A model generated the notes under the pieces. It saw only the letters and a program-made list of their open reading frames with translations, was not told the origin of the DNA and made no database searches. 64,000 nt of DNA from NCBI GenBank assembly GCA_964646625.1, contig CAZYHC010000004.1, forward strand, positions 1-64,000, read 5' to 3'. Source of the stretch: DAOULT01 sp964646625. Lineage in GTDB: Bacteria > Chloroflexota > Anaerolineae > CAZYHC01. Made by a program: the position numbers and the translations under genes. Positions within the stretch are counted from its first letter, which is position 1; every line of letters starts with the position of its first letter. Shown here piece by piece: positions 1 to 8,880 of the stretch.

Positions 1-48
<48 letters not shown>

Positions 49-56
49 CGGCCCCA

Positions 57-1403
57 GTGGCCGCGGCCCCGCAATCCTTTTTGGGAGGAACATTTTTTTG
101 GGTGGCTATTGGCGCAGGAGCTTTGATTGTCCTGGCCTCGATCGTGGTCGCAGGCGTCCTGGTGCTGGGGCCCGGGGGGCCGGGGAAGACCAAGCCCACA
201 GTAGTCATCGACTCACCCGCCGAGGGCCAGGAAGTGGTAGTGGGAGAAGAGGTAGCCGTCCAATCCACAGCCCACGATCCTGGCGGTGTAACCAGGCTCG
301 AACTGTGGGCTGATGAGGTTCTGGCCGACACCACCGAGGTCCCCGGTGGAAGCCAGCCTGAGTTCAAGGCTATACAGCGTTGGACGCCTTCCACCACCGG
401 CCGCTACGTTTTGATGGTCAAAGCCTATAATAAGCAGGGGGCAGCCAGCGACCCGGCCTTCGTGATCATCAACGCCGTGGAGGCGCCCACCGCGACCCCG
501 ACCGAGACGCCCACCCCGACCGGCACTCCAATTGATACGCCCACGCCGACTGCCACCCCAATTGATACACTCACCCCGACCGCCATCCCCACCGATACGC
601 CCACGCCGACCGAAACCCCAACTGGCACACCCGTATCCACCTCAACTCCGTTGCTGCAAATATCCACGCCCACCCCGACCGCCACCCTGATGGCTACCCC
701 CACCTCCACTCAAACGTCTACGCCCGTTTGTGTCTCCGACGCGGCCTTCGTCCAGGACGTTACCGTCCCTGACGGGACCATCTTCTCTCCTGGCCAGCGC
801 ATCGACAAGATATGGAGGCTGCGCAACAGCGGAAATTGCGCCTGGGCTGCTGGCTATAGCCTGGCTTACCAATCCGGCGCTCAGATGGGTGCCCCTGCCT
901 CGGTGCCCGTTCCCTCCGTTCCTGCTGGTGGCGTGTTTGACGTGGCCGTTACTTTCTATGCTCCTTACCAGGCGGGCTCTTACACCTCTTACTGGCGTAT
1001 GCAGGATGCGGCGGGCCAGCCCTTCGGGTCAACGGTGCGGATGGTGATCCTGGTGCAGGTTACGCCCACTTCTGTGCCGACACCCACCTTGACGTCAGTG
1101 CCGCCGTACGCGCCGCCCTCCCTGTCGCCCGGAGCACCGGTGATTAATTTCTGGGTAGATAAACAATGTATCACACGCGGAGAATGCACTACCTTGAGGT
1201 GGGATGTGGAGAACGTGCGGGAGGTGTACCTGTCCGCCCCCAAGGGCAGCCCCCTGAAGGGCGTGATCGGCCAGGGTAGTATGCAGGTGTGTCCCGATCA
1301 CAACGAAAGTTACGTCCTGCACGTGGTGCTCAACGACCAGGGAGATGCCGTGGACAGGTGGGCAAGCGTACTGGTTGACTACAACGGGCCCCCATGCCGT
1401 TAA
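57..1403 (+). CDS. Membrane-anchored surface protein with Thr/Pro linker and NBR1-like Ig domain
   Basis: Probable cell-surface binding or structural protein; the ligand is unknown. One hydrophobic segment (about residues 12-38) is followed by an Ig-like domain (about 45-140), a Thr/Pro-rich linker of PTPT repeats (about 143-222), a domain with the WRLRNSGNCAW signature of the NBR1 Ig-like family (about 225-335), a second short TPTP linker and a C-terminal beta domain (about 360-448) with the Cys pair CITRGEC. The GTG start is provisional: the frame stays open through the poly-C run to the window edge, so the true start may lie upstream or be corrupted by that run. The linker-plus-Ig design matches the protein at 33507-34526. 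The NBR1-like call rests on family knowledge. Confidence 0.75.
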   Translation: MAAAPQSFLGGTFFWVAIGAGALIVLASIVVAGVLVLGPGGPGKTKPTVVIDSPAEGQEVVVGEEVAVQSTAHDPGGVTRLELWADEVLADTTEVPGGSQPEFKAIQRWTPSTTGRYVLMVKAYNKQGAASDPAFVIINAVEAPTATPTETPTPTGTPIDTPTPTATPIDTLTPTAIPTDTPTPTETPTGTPVSTSTPLLQISTPTPTATLMATPTSTQTSTPVCVSDAAFVQDVTVPDGTIFSPGQRIDKIWRLRNSGNCAWAAGYSLAYQSGAQMGAPASVPVPSVPAGGVFDVAVTFYAPYQAGSYTSYWRMQDAAGQPFGSTVRMVILVQVTPTSVPTPTLTSVPPYAPPSLSPGAPVINFWVDKQCITRGECTTLRWDVENVREVYLSAPKGSPLKGVIGQGSMQVCPDHNESYVLHVVLNDQGDAVDRWASVLVDYNGPPCR

Positions 1404-1468
1404 CTTGCGGGCCAGGGTTTTGTGCTTCCGTGTTGCCGAGCCCCCTGAACCCGATCAGGCGATGGTAG

Positions 1469-3559
1469 ATGGTAGAAAGAGCGTCCCCCTTAAGCCGGTG
1501 GTGCGATAGAGTCGTAGAATATGGCTGGCTCATCGTGGTGCTGGCGGTGCCGCTGTGCTTCAACGTTTACAGCAACCGGGTGTTCGAAGCGGACAAAGTA
1601 GCCCTTTTCCGTTCCCTGGTATTGGTTATGGCCCTGGCCTGGCTCGTTAAAGGGTTGGGTGGGTTTGGGGATTGGGGATCAGGGATTGGGGAGTTGGGAT
1701 TTGGGCTTTGGGTTTTTGTTCTGGCCCTGGTGGGAATCTATCTGCTGGCCACGCTCACCTCTCTCGCGCCGGGCCTCAGTTTGTGGGGCTCCTACGAATG
1801 GCAGCAGGGGACTTACACCTTTCTCTGTTACGTCGTCCTTTTCTTCCTGGTGGCCTTCAACCTGCGCTCGGAAGCCCAGGCAGGCCGGCTGCTGGCCGCC
1901 ATTCTGTTCGCCAGTGTGCCCGTCAGCCTGTACGGCATTCTACAGCACTTCGACCTGGACCCTCTGCCCTGGCAGGGAACCGCGCTGGGCCGGGTCTTCT
2001 CCACCATGCACCACCCCAATTTCCTGGGCGCTTACCTGGCGATGGTCATTCCGCTCACTGTGGGCCGCCTGCTGAATTCGTCTCTAAAGTCGGGGGACGT
2101 CGTTCTTTCCGCTTTCCTGCTGGCCCTACAGCTAGTCTGTCTGTTTTTCACCTTTTCACGGAGCAGTTGGCTGGCCTTGCTGGTTGCGGCGCTGGTTTTC
2201 GCTTTCCTGTGGGCTCTCAGAAGGGGAAAACCGGGGCGCTTCCTGATATTGCTGATAGCTCTTACCTGTATCCTCCTGATCCTGGCTGGCCTGGCTTATC
2301 TCGATCCTGGGGGGCTTTTTTCCTATTCGCCTCTCGAACCTGTGCACTCTTTTCTAAGGGGCAAATCGGCTACGGCACAGGTTCGAGCCCTGGAGTGGGC
2401 GGCCACCATCCGGCTTATCGGGGGGCGTCCTCTGCTGGGCTATGGCCCGGAATCTTTCGAGCTGGCCTTTGCCGGGGTCTATCCTCCCCGGCTGGCGATC
2501 TACGGGGGGCCGATGGCTACCGGCGGTCGCGCTCACAACGAGTGGCTTGATCTGGCCCTGATCATTGGCCTGCCGGGGACGGCCCTTTACCTGCTCGTCC
2601 TAGCCGTCGTCTTCCGTCAAGGATGGAAGGCGATGGACCGCGCCAAGCCGCGTGGGCAGGTGACAATCATCGCCCTCCTCAGCGCCATAGCCGCCTACCT
2701 GGCCCAGAATCAGCTCAGTTTTGGTACGGTCACGTCTTTTTCTCTCCTGTGGCTCTTCATGGCCGTGATAGTGGCCCTGGAGAAAATTCAACGGCGGGGC
2801 GTCTCAGGCCCAACCACCGGGGTCCTGGAAATCAAGGAAATCAATTTCCAGGCTGATAGCCCAGGTGCGCTAAAGCGCACTCTAAAGCATTTGATAGGTT
2901 ATGGGACCCTGGCCGTTTGCGTCCTGGTTTTCGTGGTGTTCACCAACGTGGTGCCCGTCGTGGCCGATATTTATGCCAGGCAGGGGGCGGTGGCGGCCAG
3001 CGCCGGGAACTGGGACCGCAGCATCGAAGCCTATAAGCAGGCCCTCGGGCTCTGCCCGCACCAGGGACGCTATCGTCATTTCCTGGCTGCTGGCTATTTG
3101 AACCGCGCCCAGAGGTGCCTGGCACTTCCAAAGTGCCAGGCACCTGCCCATGACGACTTTCTGGCCGCAGAAGTGGAATTGTTAACCGCCGTCGGCCTGT
3201 CTCCCCTCGACCTGGGCTATCGTCTGGCCCTGGGAGGGTTGTATTATCGATGGGGCCTTCGCTTCGAGGCCGACCGATTAGACTCGGCTCTGGAGGTCTA
3301 CCACCAGGCCGCCGCACTCAGTCCCACCAACCCCGACATCTACACCCGCTGGGGGCTGGTTTACCACGCTCTGAAAAGGTACGACCAGGCCCTGGAGAAA
3401 TACCATCAAGCCTTGAGCCTCGACCCTTATCACGTTCTGGCCTACACTTACCTGGGCGATACTTACACCGCCCTGGGCAGAAGGGACGAAGCGTTAGAAG
3501 CCTATAAAAATGCCCGCCAGGCCAGCCAGATGGTCGATATCCTGGTCTCTAAGAGATAA
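1469..3559 (+). CDS. O-antigen ligase/polymerase (Wzy/WaaL type) with C-terminal TPR repeats
   Basis: Integral membrane enzyme predicted to polymerise or transfer polysaccharide from a lipid carrier at the outer face of the membrane. The first 470 residues hold about 11-12 hydrophobic helices. The O-antigen ligase signature is seen in FTFSRSSWLALL (about 225-236) and in the conserved GRAHNEWLDL loop (about 352-361), whose His and Asn are typical of WaaL-like enzymes. After a last helix near 475-500 come TPR helices (about 510-690) with YKQAL, YHQAA and YHQALSLDP repeats. A palindromic repeat (3114-3144) is embedded in frame in the TPR region and encodes an atypical Cys/Pro-rich stretch. The stop overlaps the start of the next glycosyltransferase as TAATG, so the two are probably co-translated. 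Confidence 0.88.
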   Translation: MVERASPLSRWCDRVVEYGWLIVVLAVPLCFNVYSNRVFEADKVALFRSLVLVMALAWLVKGLGGFGDWGSGIGELGFGLWVFVLALVGIYLLATLTSLAPGLSLWGSYEWQQGTYTFLCYVVLFFLVAFNLRSEAQAGRLLAAILFASVPVSLYGILQHFDLDPLPWQGTALGRVFSTMHHPNFLGAYLAMVIPLTVGRLLNSSLKSGDVVLSAFLLALQLVCLFFTFSRSSWLALLVAALVFAFLWALRRGKPGRFLILLIALTCILLILAGLAYLDPGGLFSYSPLEPVHSFLRGKSATAQVRALEWAATIRLIGGRPLLGYGPESFELAFAGVYPPRLAIYGGPMATGGRAHNEWLDLALIIGLPGTALYLLVLAVVFRQGWKAMDRAKPRGQVTIIALLSAIAAYLAQNQLSFGTVTSFSLLWLFMAVIVALEKIQRRGVSGPTTGVLEIKEINFQADSPGALKRTLKHLIGYGTLAVCVLVFVVFTNVVPVVADIYARQGAVAASAGNWDRSIEAYKQALGLCPHQGRYRHFLAAGYLNRAQRCLALPKCQAPAHDDFLAAEVELLTAVGLSPLDLGYRLALGGLYYRWGLRFEADRLDSALEVYHQAAALSPTNPDIYTRWGLVYHALKRYDQALEKYHQALSLDPYHVLAYTYLGDTYTALGRRDEALEAYKNARQASQMVDILVSKR
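1651..1713 (+). repeat. G-tract microrepeat inside the O-antigen ligase gene
   Basis: About ten GGG or GGGG tracts, many as ATTGGGG or GTTGGGA units, lie on the coding strand in about 60 bases. They encode a Gly/Trp/Phe-rich loop in frame. The spacing would allow G-quadruplex formation. It looks like a low-complexity expansion inside the gene. Confidence 0.6.
3114..3144. repeat. REP-like palindrome, copy A (inside CDS)
   Basis: Perfect inverted repeat: 14-base arms (GGTGCCTGGCACTT and its complement) around loop CCA. It is identical base for base to the copy at 10448-10478. It lies in frame inside the TPR part of the O-antigen ligase gene. Confidence 0.9.
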
Positions 3560-4785
3560 TGAACATCCTCTTCGTCAGTGCCTACCTGCCCTACCCACCC
3601 GACAGTGGCGGGCGGATCCGAACCTATCACCTGCTCAAATGGGCGGCCGAACATCACCAGGTCAGCCTGCTATCGTTCTACCATCATGCCTCCGAACTGG
3701 AACACGTGCCCCGCCTGGAGAGCATGTGCCAGGCCGTCCAGGTGGTGCCCGCCCCTGTGCTGAAGGTCGATCCTCTTTCTCGCCTGGTGCGCCCATTCCT
3801 GGCCCCGTGCGATATAGTCATGCCCCGCCGCGCGGCAGCCATGGCTGCCGCGCTGGAAGATTGCCTGTCCAAAGGCCACTTCGACCTGGTTCACTTCGAC
3901 GACCTGGGGGTGGCTTCCTACGTCCGCCTGGCCTCGTCTCTGCCCACCGTGCTCAGCAAACACAACCTGGAGTGGAGGATCAAACGGCGGACGATTGACC
4001 AAAGGAAAAGTGCCTGGCACTTCCTGGGGAAAGCGTTGGCTTATCTGGAATGGTGGGCTCTGCGAGGTTACGAGAGCCGGGTGGCCCACCTGTTCGGCCA
4101 GGTCGTCGTCGTCTCGGAGGTGGACAGGCAGGTCCTGGCCCGGCTCTGTCCGGTCTTCACCATCTCGGTGGTGCCCAACGGGGTGGATACGGCTTACTTC
4201 GCTCCTCAGCAGGGAGAGCCGGAAAAGAACAGCCTGGTTTTCACGGGGGCGATGTTCTGGCCGCCCAACATCGACGCCGCCCTGTTTCTCTGTAAGGACG
4301 TATTGCCCTTTGTCCGGGAGCAGGTGCCAGAGGTTACAGCCTACATCGTGGGCCACGACCCACCCCAGGCCGTGCGCCATCTGGCCCGCCAGCAGGGCGT
4401 GGTGGTCACCGGCTACGTGGAGGACGTGCGCCCCTACATGGCTCGTGCGGCCCTCTATGTTGTCCCCTTGCGCATCGGCAGCGGCACGCGGCTCAAGATA
4501 CTGGAGGCCCTGGCTATGGGCAAGGCGGTGGTGACCACCACCGTCGGGCGCGAAGGGCTGGACCTGGTGGCCGGCCGGGACGTGGTAGTGGCTAACGGGG
4601 CTGCTGCTTTCGCCGCTGCAATCGTGGGTTTGCTGCAAGACGCCGACCGCCGGGCCGAGTTGGGCCGAGCCGGCCGCAAAATGGTGCAGACTCGTTACGA
4701 CTGGCAGAAGGTCTTGCCCCGCCTGGAACGGGTCTATCGGCGGGCTGTACTACAGTATTACGTTTCCTCTGGAGGTTGGAAGTAA
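3559..4785 (+). CDS. Glycosyltransferase family 4 (GT-B)
   Basis: Predicted nucleotide-sugar-dependent transferase acting in surface polysaccharide synthesis. The N-terminus (ILFVSAYLPYPPDSGG) is typical of GT4 enzymes, with the glycine-rich acceptor-side loop. The C-terminal Rossmann domain carries VVPNGVD (about 210), GAMFWPPN (about 231) and the E-x7-E type motif GSGTRLKILEALAMGKAVV (about 311-329) that binds the donor nucleotide. Length (408 aa) is normal. The ATG overlaps the stop of the O-antigen ligase gene by one base, which suggests joint work on one glycan. The 3' end overlaps the convergent propeller gene by 28 bases. A short palindrome related to the REP-like repeat lies at 4008-4022 inside this gene. 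Confidence 0.9.
   Translation: MNILFVSAYLPYPPDSGGRIRTYHLLKWAAEHHQVSLLSFYHHASELEHVPRLESMCQAVQVVPAPVLKVDPLSRLVRPFLAPCDIVMPRRAAAMAAALEDCLSKGHFDLVHFDDLGVASYVRLASSLPTVLSKHNLEWRIKRRTIDQRKSAWHFLGKALAYLEWWALRGYESRVAHLFGQVVVVSEVDRQVLARLCPVFTISVVPNGVDTAYFAPQQGEPEKNSLVFTGAMFWPPNIDAALFLCKDVLPFVREQVPEVTAYIVGHDPPQAVRHLARQQGVVVTGYVEDVRPYMARAALYVVPLRIGSGTRLKILEALAMGKAVVTTTVGREGLDLVAGRDVVVANGAAAFAAAIVGLLQDADRRAELGRAGRKMVQTRYDWQKVLPRLERVYRRAVLQYYVSSGGWK
4008..4022. repeat. Half-size REP-like palindrome (inside CDS)
   Basis: AAGTGCCTGGCACTT, a 15-base near-perfect palindrome made of the same core as the 31-bp repeats at 3114, 10448 and 38596. It encodes SAWHF, the same peptide flavour as the AWHF produced by copy B. 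It could be a decayed copy or chance. Confidence 0.45.
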
Positions 4786-6818
4786 GATTGAAGGGCGCGG
4801 CCCCGATAGCGCACGACGAAGGCGCACAATACGCTCGCTACGACCAGCACCACAACGAGAGAGATTATGCCCACCTTCCACCACAGCGAAGGGGGGACAA
4901 GCGCCGCACGGTCGATGGTGCCCTTGAGGAGGCCATCTTTCCCGGCGGCGTAGACGATCTGCGGGTCACTGGGGGCCAGGGCCAGGTAACTGATAGGCTG
5001 CCCCAGAGATTCAACCTGCTCCCAGGTGGCGCCGCCGTCCCCGCTCATCATCATCTCCGTCCCTGTCCCGGCGTAGATGACCTGCGCCTCCAAAGGATCG
5101 ACCAGCATGGAATAGAATTTGGCCGAGGGGTGCAGGTTTTGCCACTCTGCTCCTCCATTGCCGCTCCTGAAAACTCCTCCGCCATAGACTCCGGCGTAGA
5201 TCGTATCCGGCGCACGGGGCGCCAGGGCCAGGGTTCTGATGCTGGTGTTGGTCAGGCCCTCGTTGACGGCCGACCAGTGTTCTCCGCCGTCGGTGCTCTT
5301 GAAAACCCCGCCACCCGTTCCGGCGTAGACCGTTTCTGAACCAGGAGCCACGGCCAGGGTTTGTACCTCTTTACTTCCCAGGCCCTCGTTGACGGCCTGC
5401 CAGCCGGTGCCGTCGTGTCTGTTCTTGAAGACGCCGCCCCCCCACGTCCCGGCGTAGAGGGTGTTCGTCTCGGCGTCCAGGGCCAGGGCGCGCACGTTCC
5501 TGTCACTCAGACCCTGGTTGTCCTCCTTCCAGTACATGCCCTCGTACTCGGTGGTGAACACCCCGCCTCCCTCCGTCCCAACGTAGAGCGTTGACTCCGA
5601 CAGGACCAGGGCGCGGATGTCCCTGTCGAGCAAACCCTCGTTCATGCTCTGCCAGTCCAACCCTCCGTTCACGCTCTTGAAAACGCCTGCCCCTTTGGTT
5701 GCCACACAGACGGTTTGGGGTTCGAGCGGGCTCACAGCTATAGCCACTGCCTCCGAGGACGCGGTCTCTTCTTCAACGATTTTGTTGATGGCTACCCATT
5801 CTGCACCACCGTCGGCGCTCTTGAACACCCCGTTCTCCAGCGTACCGGCGTAGAGGGTGCCAGGGGCAGAGCGGTCCAGAGCCAGGGTGAAAATCACGTT
5901 GGCCTTCAGATCGATGGCCGTCCAACTGGCGCCGCCATCGGTGCTCTTGAAAGCACCCTGGCTCGTTCCGGCGTAGATCGTGCCTGATTCCGCCGCCAGG
6001 GCGATGACCTCACTCAATTCTTCGCTTACGGTTGACCAGCTCAGGCCCCCATCCTTGCTCTTGAGGATACCTTTGCCCATGATCCCCACGTAGAGGTCAG
6101 CGGTCTGCGGGTCCACAGCCAGAGCACGGGCAAAGTCCTCGCTGATAACTTCCCAGTTCTGTCCATCATCCGTGCTCTTGAAGATTTTACCGCCGGGCGG
6201 CTTCGTTTCGTCCGGGGTCAGGCTGTCGATGGTCCCGACGTAGAGGGCAGAAGTCTGCGGATCCAGGGCCATAGTGAGCACGTTAACCGAGGTCAGGCCG
6301 GTAGCGATCCAGCCGCCCCCGCCGTCGGTACTTTTGAGCACCCCTTTACCATCGGTGCCAGCGTAAACGGTCCCCGCAGCGTGCGGGTCCGCCAACAGGA
6401 CGTAGGCCAGGTTATCTCCCAGACCTGCATTGGCGGCCTGCCAGCTCTCTCCCGCGTCGCTGCTCGTGAAGATGCCTCCCCCGGTAGCAAGGTAGATATT
6501 TTCGGCCTCCACAGCCAGGGCGATGGTGTTGGGATGAGGGATGGGCAATTTGTGCCAGGTGTCACCTCCGTCGGTGCTCTTGAACAGGCCCTTTAAGGCG
6601 GTGCCGGCGTAGACCACGGCCGGTTCCTGGGGGCTAACCGCCAGGGCTTGAATGCGAGCCTGTTTCAAGACGTTCTTCTCACTCCACGAGGTCTCGATAG
6701 GCGTCCAGGCGATGAGCCCCTGGCCGGGGGTAGGGGATTGGGCCGTTGTGATCGGGGCCGCAAGAAGGGACAGGCCCAGCGAGATAGCGGTGAGTAGATA
6801 CCAAAGGGTTCGCTTCAC
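4758..6818 (-). CDS. Secreted, membrane-anchored beta-propeller protein with Asp-box repeats
   Basis: Extracellular propeller protein of the sortilin/YCF48-like type; the ligand is unknown. A signal peptide covers about residues 1-27. Thirteen Asp-box units of the form F-K-S-T-D-G-G-x-x-W follow at roughly 45-residue spacing to about 635, each preceded by a YAGT-type strand. A single C-terminal helix (about 645-668, VGIISLVVVLVVASVL) and a short cytoplasmic tail with Arg residues anchor the protein. GTG start is chosen because a strong AGGAGGAG ribosome site lies 6-14 bases upstream. The gene converges on and overlaps the glycosyltransferase gene by 28 bases. Two of the boxes (FTTEYEGMYW, FKNRHDGTGW) have lost the consensus Asp-Gly pattern. 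It could serve in adhesion or glycan binding. Confidence 0.85.
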   Translation of the reverse strand: MKRTLWYLLTAISLGLSLLAAPITTAQSPTPGQGLIAWTPIETSWSEKNVLKQARIQALAVSPQEPAVVYAGTALKGLFKSTDGGDTWHKLPIPHPNTIALAVEAENIYLATGGGIFTSSDAGESWQAANAGLGDNLAYVLLADPHAAGTVYAGTDGKGVLKSTDGGGGWIATGLTSVNVLTMALDPQTSALYVGTIDSLTPDETKPPGGKIFKSTDDGQNWEVISEDFARALAVDPQTADLYVGIMGKGILKSKDGGLSWSTVSEELSEVIALAAESGTIYAGTSQGAFKSTDGGASWTAIDLKANVIFTLALDRSAPGTLYAGTLENGVFKSADGGAEWVAINKIVEEETASSEAVAIAVSPLEPQTVCVATKGAGVFKSVNGGLDWQSMNEGLLDRDIRALVLSESTLYVGTEGGGVFTTEYEGMYWKEDNQGLSDRNVRALALDAETNTLYAGTWGGGVFKNRHDGTGWQAVNEGLGSKEVQTLAVAPGSETVYAGTGGGVFKSTDGGEHWSAVNEGLTNTSIRTLALAPRAPDTIYAGVYGGGVFRSGNGGAEWQNLHPSAKFYSMLVDPLEAQVIYAGTGTEMMMSGDGGATWEQVESLGQPISYLALAPSDPQIVYAAGKDGLLKGTIDRAALVPPSLWWKVGIISLVVVLVVASVLCAFVVRYRGRALQSYFQPPEET

Positions 6819-6864
6819 GTTGCGATCTCCTCCTATATGTGTGGTAATATTATGTCAATCACAA

Positions 6865-6933
6865 TCGAAGGAACTGGCCAGGCTACCGGCAAAGATAAGG
6901 AAGCGGATTGAAGAAGTAGCCTTTTGTGTCTAA
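6865..6933 (+). pseudogene. Relic of a RelE/ParE-type toxin gene
   Basis: A 22-codon open stretch encodes SKELARLPAKIRKRIEEVAF, which matches the usual N-terminal helix pattern of RelE/ParE toxins (KEL-x-x-LP-x-x-x-x-x-RI). It has no start codon and no downstream catalytic strands; a stop ends it over the stop of adenine deaminase. It is most simply the remains of a deleted toxin gene. The match is by pattern only and is short. Confidence 0.4.
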
Positions 6934-8636
6934 CCCTCGAAAAGAGGCACGAGTTTGAACTGAGTCACGTCCACCAACCCCTTGTCCGTGAGCTTGAGTT
7001 CGGGGATGACGGGCAGGGCCATGAAACTCAAGATCATGAAGGAGTCGTGCAAGGGCGAGCCCATTTCGGCGGTGGCGGCCAATAGCTCATCCATCTGGGC
7101 TCGCACGATCTCCAGGGGGTGGTCGGACATCAGGCCGGCGATGGGCAGCGGCAGACGGCCCCGCACCTCATAATCCACCACAGCCGTCAGGCCGCCGCGC
7201 ATGGTCACCACCTCTATGGCTGCGGTCATCATATCGTCGTCGTTCGTGCCAGCCACCACGATGTTATGGGAATCGTGGGCCACCGAAGAGGCAATGGCGC
7301 CCCGCTTAATCCCCAAACCCTTGATGAAGCCCAGTCCCATATTGCCCGAGGCCAGATGCCGCTCGATGACGGCTATTTTCAGGATGTCCCGCTCCACGTC
7401 GGCCACGGCCAGGCCGTCCTCCACCCTGGCCTCTTCTATCAACTGCCGGGTGATGATCTGATCGGGCACGACGCCGATGACCCGTACCCGTCCAGATTGG
7501 GCCGGGATTGCAAAATCCACCCCCTCCCAGTTGACGTTCATCGAGCCCCGGATGGATACAGGTTGAGGTCTGGTGATATGGGGCAACATCTGGCCGTTCT
7601 CGGCCACCAGTTGACCACCGCGAAAGACTTTTTCGATGTTGAAGTCCTCGAAATTATCGAAGACCACCAGGTCGGCCCGGTAGCCCGGTGAGACAGCCCC
7701 CCGGTCGTTCAGGCCAAAGTATTCGGCCGGGTTGAGGGTAGCCATCTGAATGGCGGTGACGGGGTTCAGGCCCTCCGAGATAGCCATCTTGATCAGATAG
7801 TTGATGTGCCCCTTGTCCATTATATCGGCCGGATGGAGATCGTCGGTCACAAACATGCAGCGTCGGGAGTTTTCGGGCGTGACCAGGGGCAGGAGGTCGC
7901 GCAGGTTGTGGGCAGTAGTACCCTGGCGGATCATGATGTACATGCCCATGCGTAGCTTCTCCCGCGCCTCTTCCGGGGTGGTGCATTCGTGGTCAGAACG
8001 CACCCCGGCCGCCACGTAAGCGGCCAGGTCTCGACCGGCAAGCCCTGGGGCATGGCCGTCAATGCGTTTGCCCCTGGCTACCCGGAGCTTGTCCAGCACG
8101 GCCTGATCGCAGAAGAGCACGCCCGGATAGTTCATCATTTCTCCCAGACCAAGCACCCATTCCTCATTAAAGAACATGGACAGGTCGTACCACAATAGCT
8201 CTGCCCCGGCCGTCTCCATGTTGGTGGAAGGCACGCAGGAGGGCAGCATGACGTAAACGCTCAGGGGGTTATACTTGCTGGATTCCAGCATGTAGCGGAT
8301 GCCGTTTAGCCCCAGGACGTTGGCGATCTCGTGGGGGTCGATGACCACAGAAGTAGTGCCCCTGGGGACCACCGCCCGGGCAAATTCGGGGACGGTCATC
8401 ATCGTGCTTTCGATGTGGAGGTGTCCATCGATAAAGCCAGGACACAAATAACGGCCCTCCAGATCGAGCTCTTGTCTGGCCCGGCAATCAGCCAGGCCCA
8501 CAATACGCGAGCGGGCGATGGCCACATTGGTTTCATGGACATCGCCCGAAAACACGTTTACCACTTTAGCATTTTTGAGCAGGAGATCGGCCTCCTCCTC
8601 CCCACGGGCTATCTTGATAATCTCCACCAGTTCCAT
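6930..8636 (-). CDS. ade: Adenine deaminase
   Basis: Hydrolyses adenine to hypoxanthine and ammonia in purine salvage, in the cytoplasm, as a metal-dependent amidohydrolase. The metal-binding motif GFIDGHLHIEST (about 60-71) and the following VIDPHEIANVLG are diagnostic of the Ade family. The central DGHAPG and DDLHPADI motifs and the C-terminal VAHDSHNIVVAG motif are also present. Length (568 aa) is normal. The ATG at 8636 is chosen over an upstream GTG because an AAGGAG site precedes it. A near-consensus promoter lies 72 bases upstream. It is transcribed alone. The 3' end touches a RelE-like relic. Confidence 0.95.
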   Translation of the reverse strand: MELVEIIKIARGEEEADLLLKNAKVVNVFSGDVHETNVAIARSRIVGLADCRARQELDLEGRYLCPGFIDGHLHIESTMMTVPEFARAVVPRGTTSVVIDPHEIANVLGLNGIRYMLESSKYNPLSVYVMLPSCVPSTNMETAGAELLWYDLSMFFNEEWVLGLGEMMNYPGVLFCDQAVLDKLRVARGKRIDGHAPGLAGRDLAAYVAAGVRSDHECTTPEEAREKLRMGMYIMIRQGTTAHNLRDLLPLVTPENSRRCMFVTDDLHPADIMDKGHINYLIKMAISEGLNPVTAIQMATLNPAEYFGLNDRGAVSPGYRADLVVFDNFEDFNIEKVFRGGQLVAENGQMLPHITRPQPVSIRGSMNVNWEGVDFAIPAQSGRVRVIGVVPDQIITRQLIEEARVEDGLAVADVERDILKIAVIERHLASGNMGLGFIKGLGIKRGAIASSVAHDSHNIVVAGTNDDDMMTAAIEVVTMRGGLTAVVDYEVRGRLPLPIAGLMSDHPLEIVRAQMDELLAATAEMGSPLHDSFMILSFMALPVIPELKLTDKGLVDVTQFKLVPLFEG

Positions 8637-8707
8637 CTGGATGTAGTCTCCTTGTTGCTTGTAACAATCGATCCAGCTATACACCAGGGGATGGTTTTGT
8701 TCATTTC

Positions 8708-8737
8708 ATTATAACACATCTCAAACCAAACTGTCAA
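8708..8737 (-). promoter_or_regulatory. Sigma-70 promoter of ade
   Basis: TTGACA, 18-base spacer and TATAAT on the minus strand, both hexamers at consensus, upstream of adenine deaminase. The leader would be about 65 bases. No riboswitch is recognised in it. Confidence 0.8.
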
Positions 8738-8775
8738 AACTTTCTGTGCGCATTCGGGTGACTGGGCGTTAAAAA

Positions 8776-8811
8776 GGTGCACGGCACTATGAAAAGAAAG
8801 TGCCGCGCACC
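8776..8811. repeat. Divergent REP-like inverted repeat, copy E
   Basis: Arms GGTGCACGGCACT and AGTGCCGCGCACC, one mismatch, around a ten-base loop. It resembles the 31-bp palindromes elsewhere in the window but with altered core. It lies downstream of the seven-bladed propeller gene and could also end its transcript, though no T-run follows. Confidence 0.55.
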
Positions 8812-8880
8812 AGTCATGAATACTTCCGAGGGTCAGACACCCTGCTACTTCGCCCTTATCATAATCACTGTGGTGAGGTA

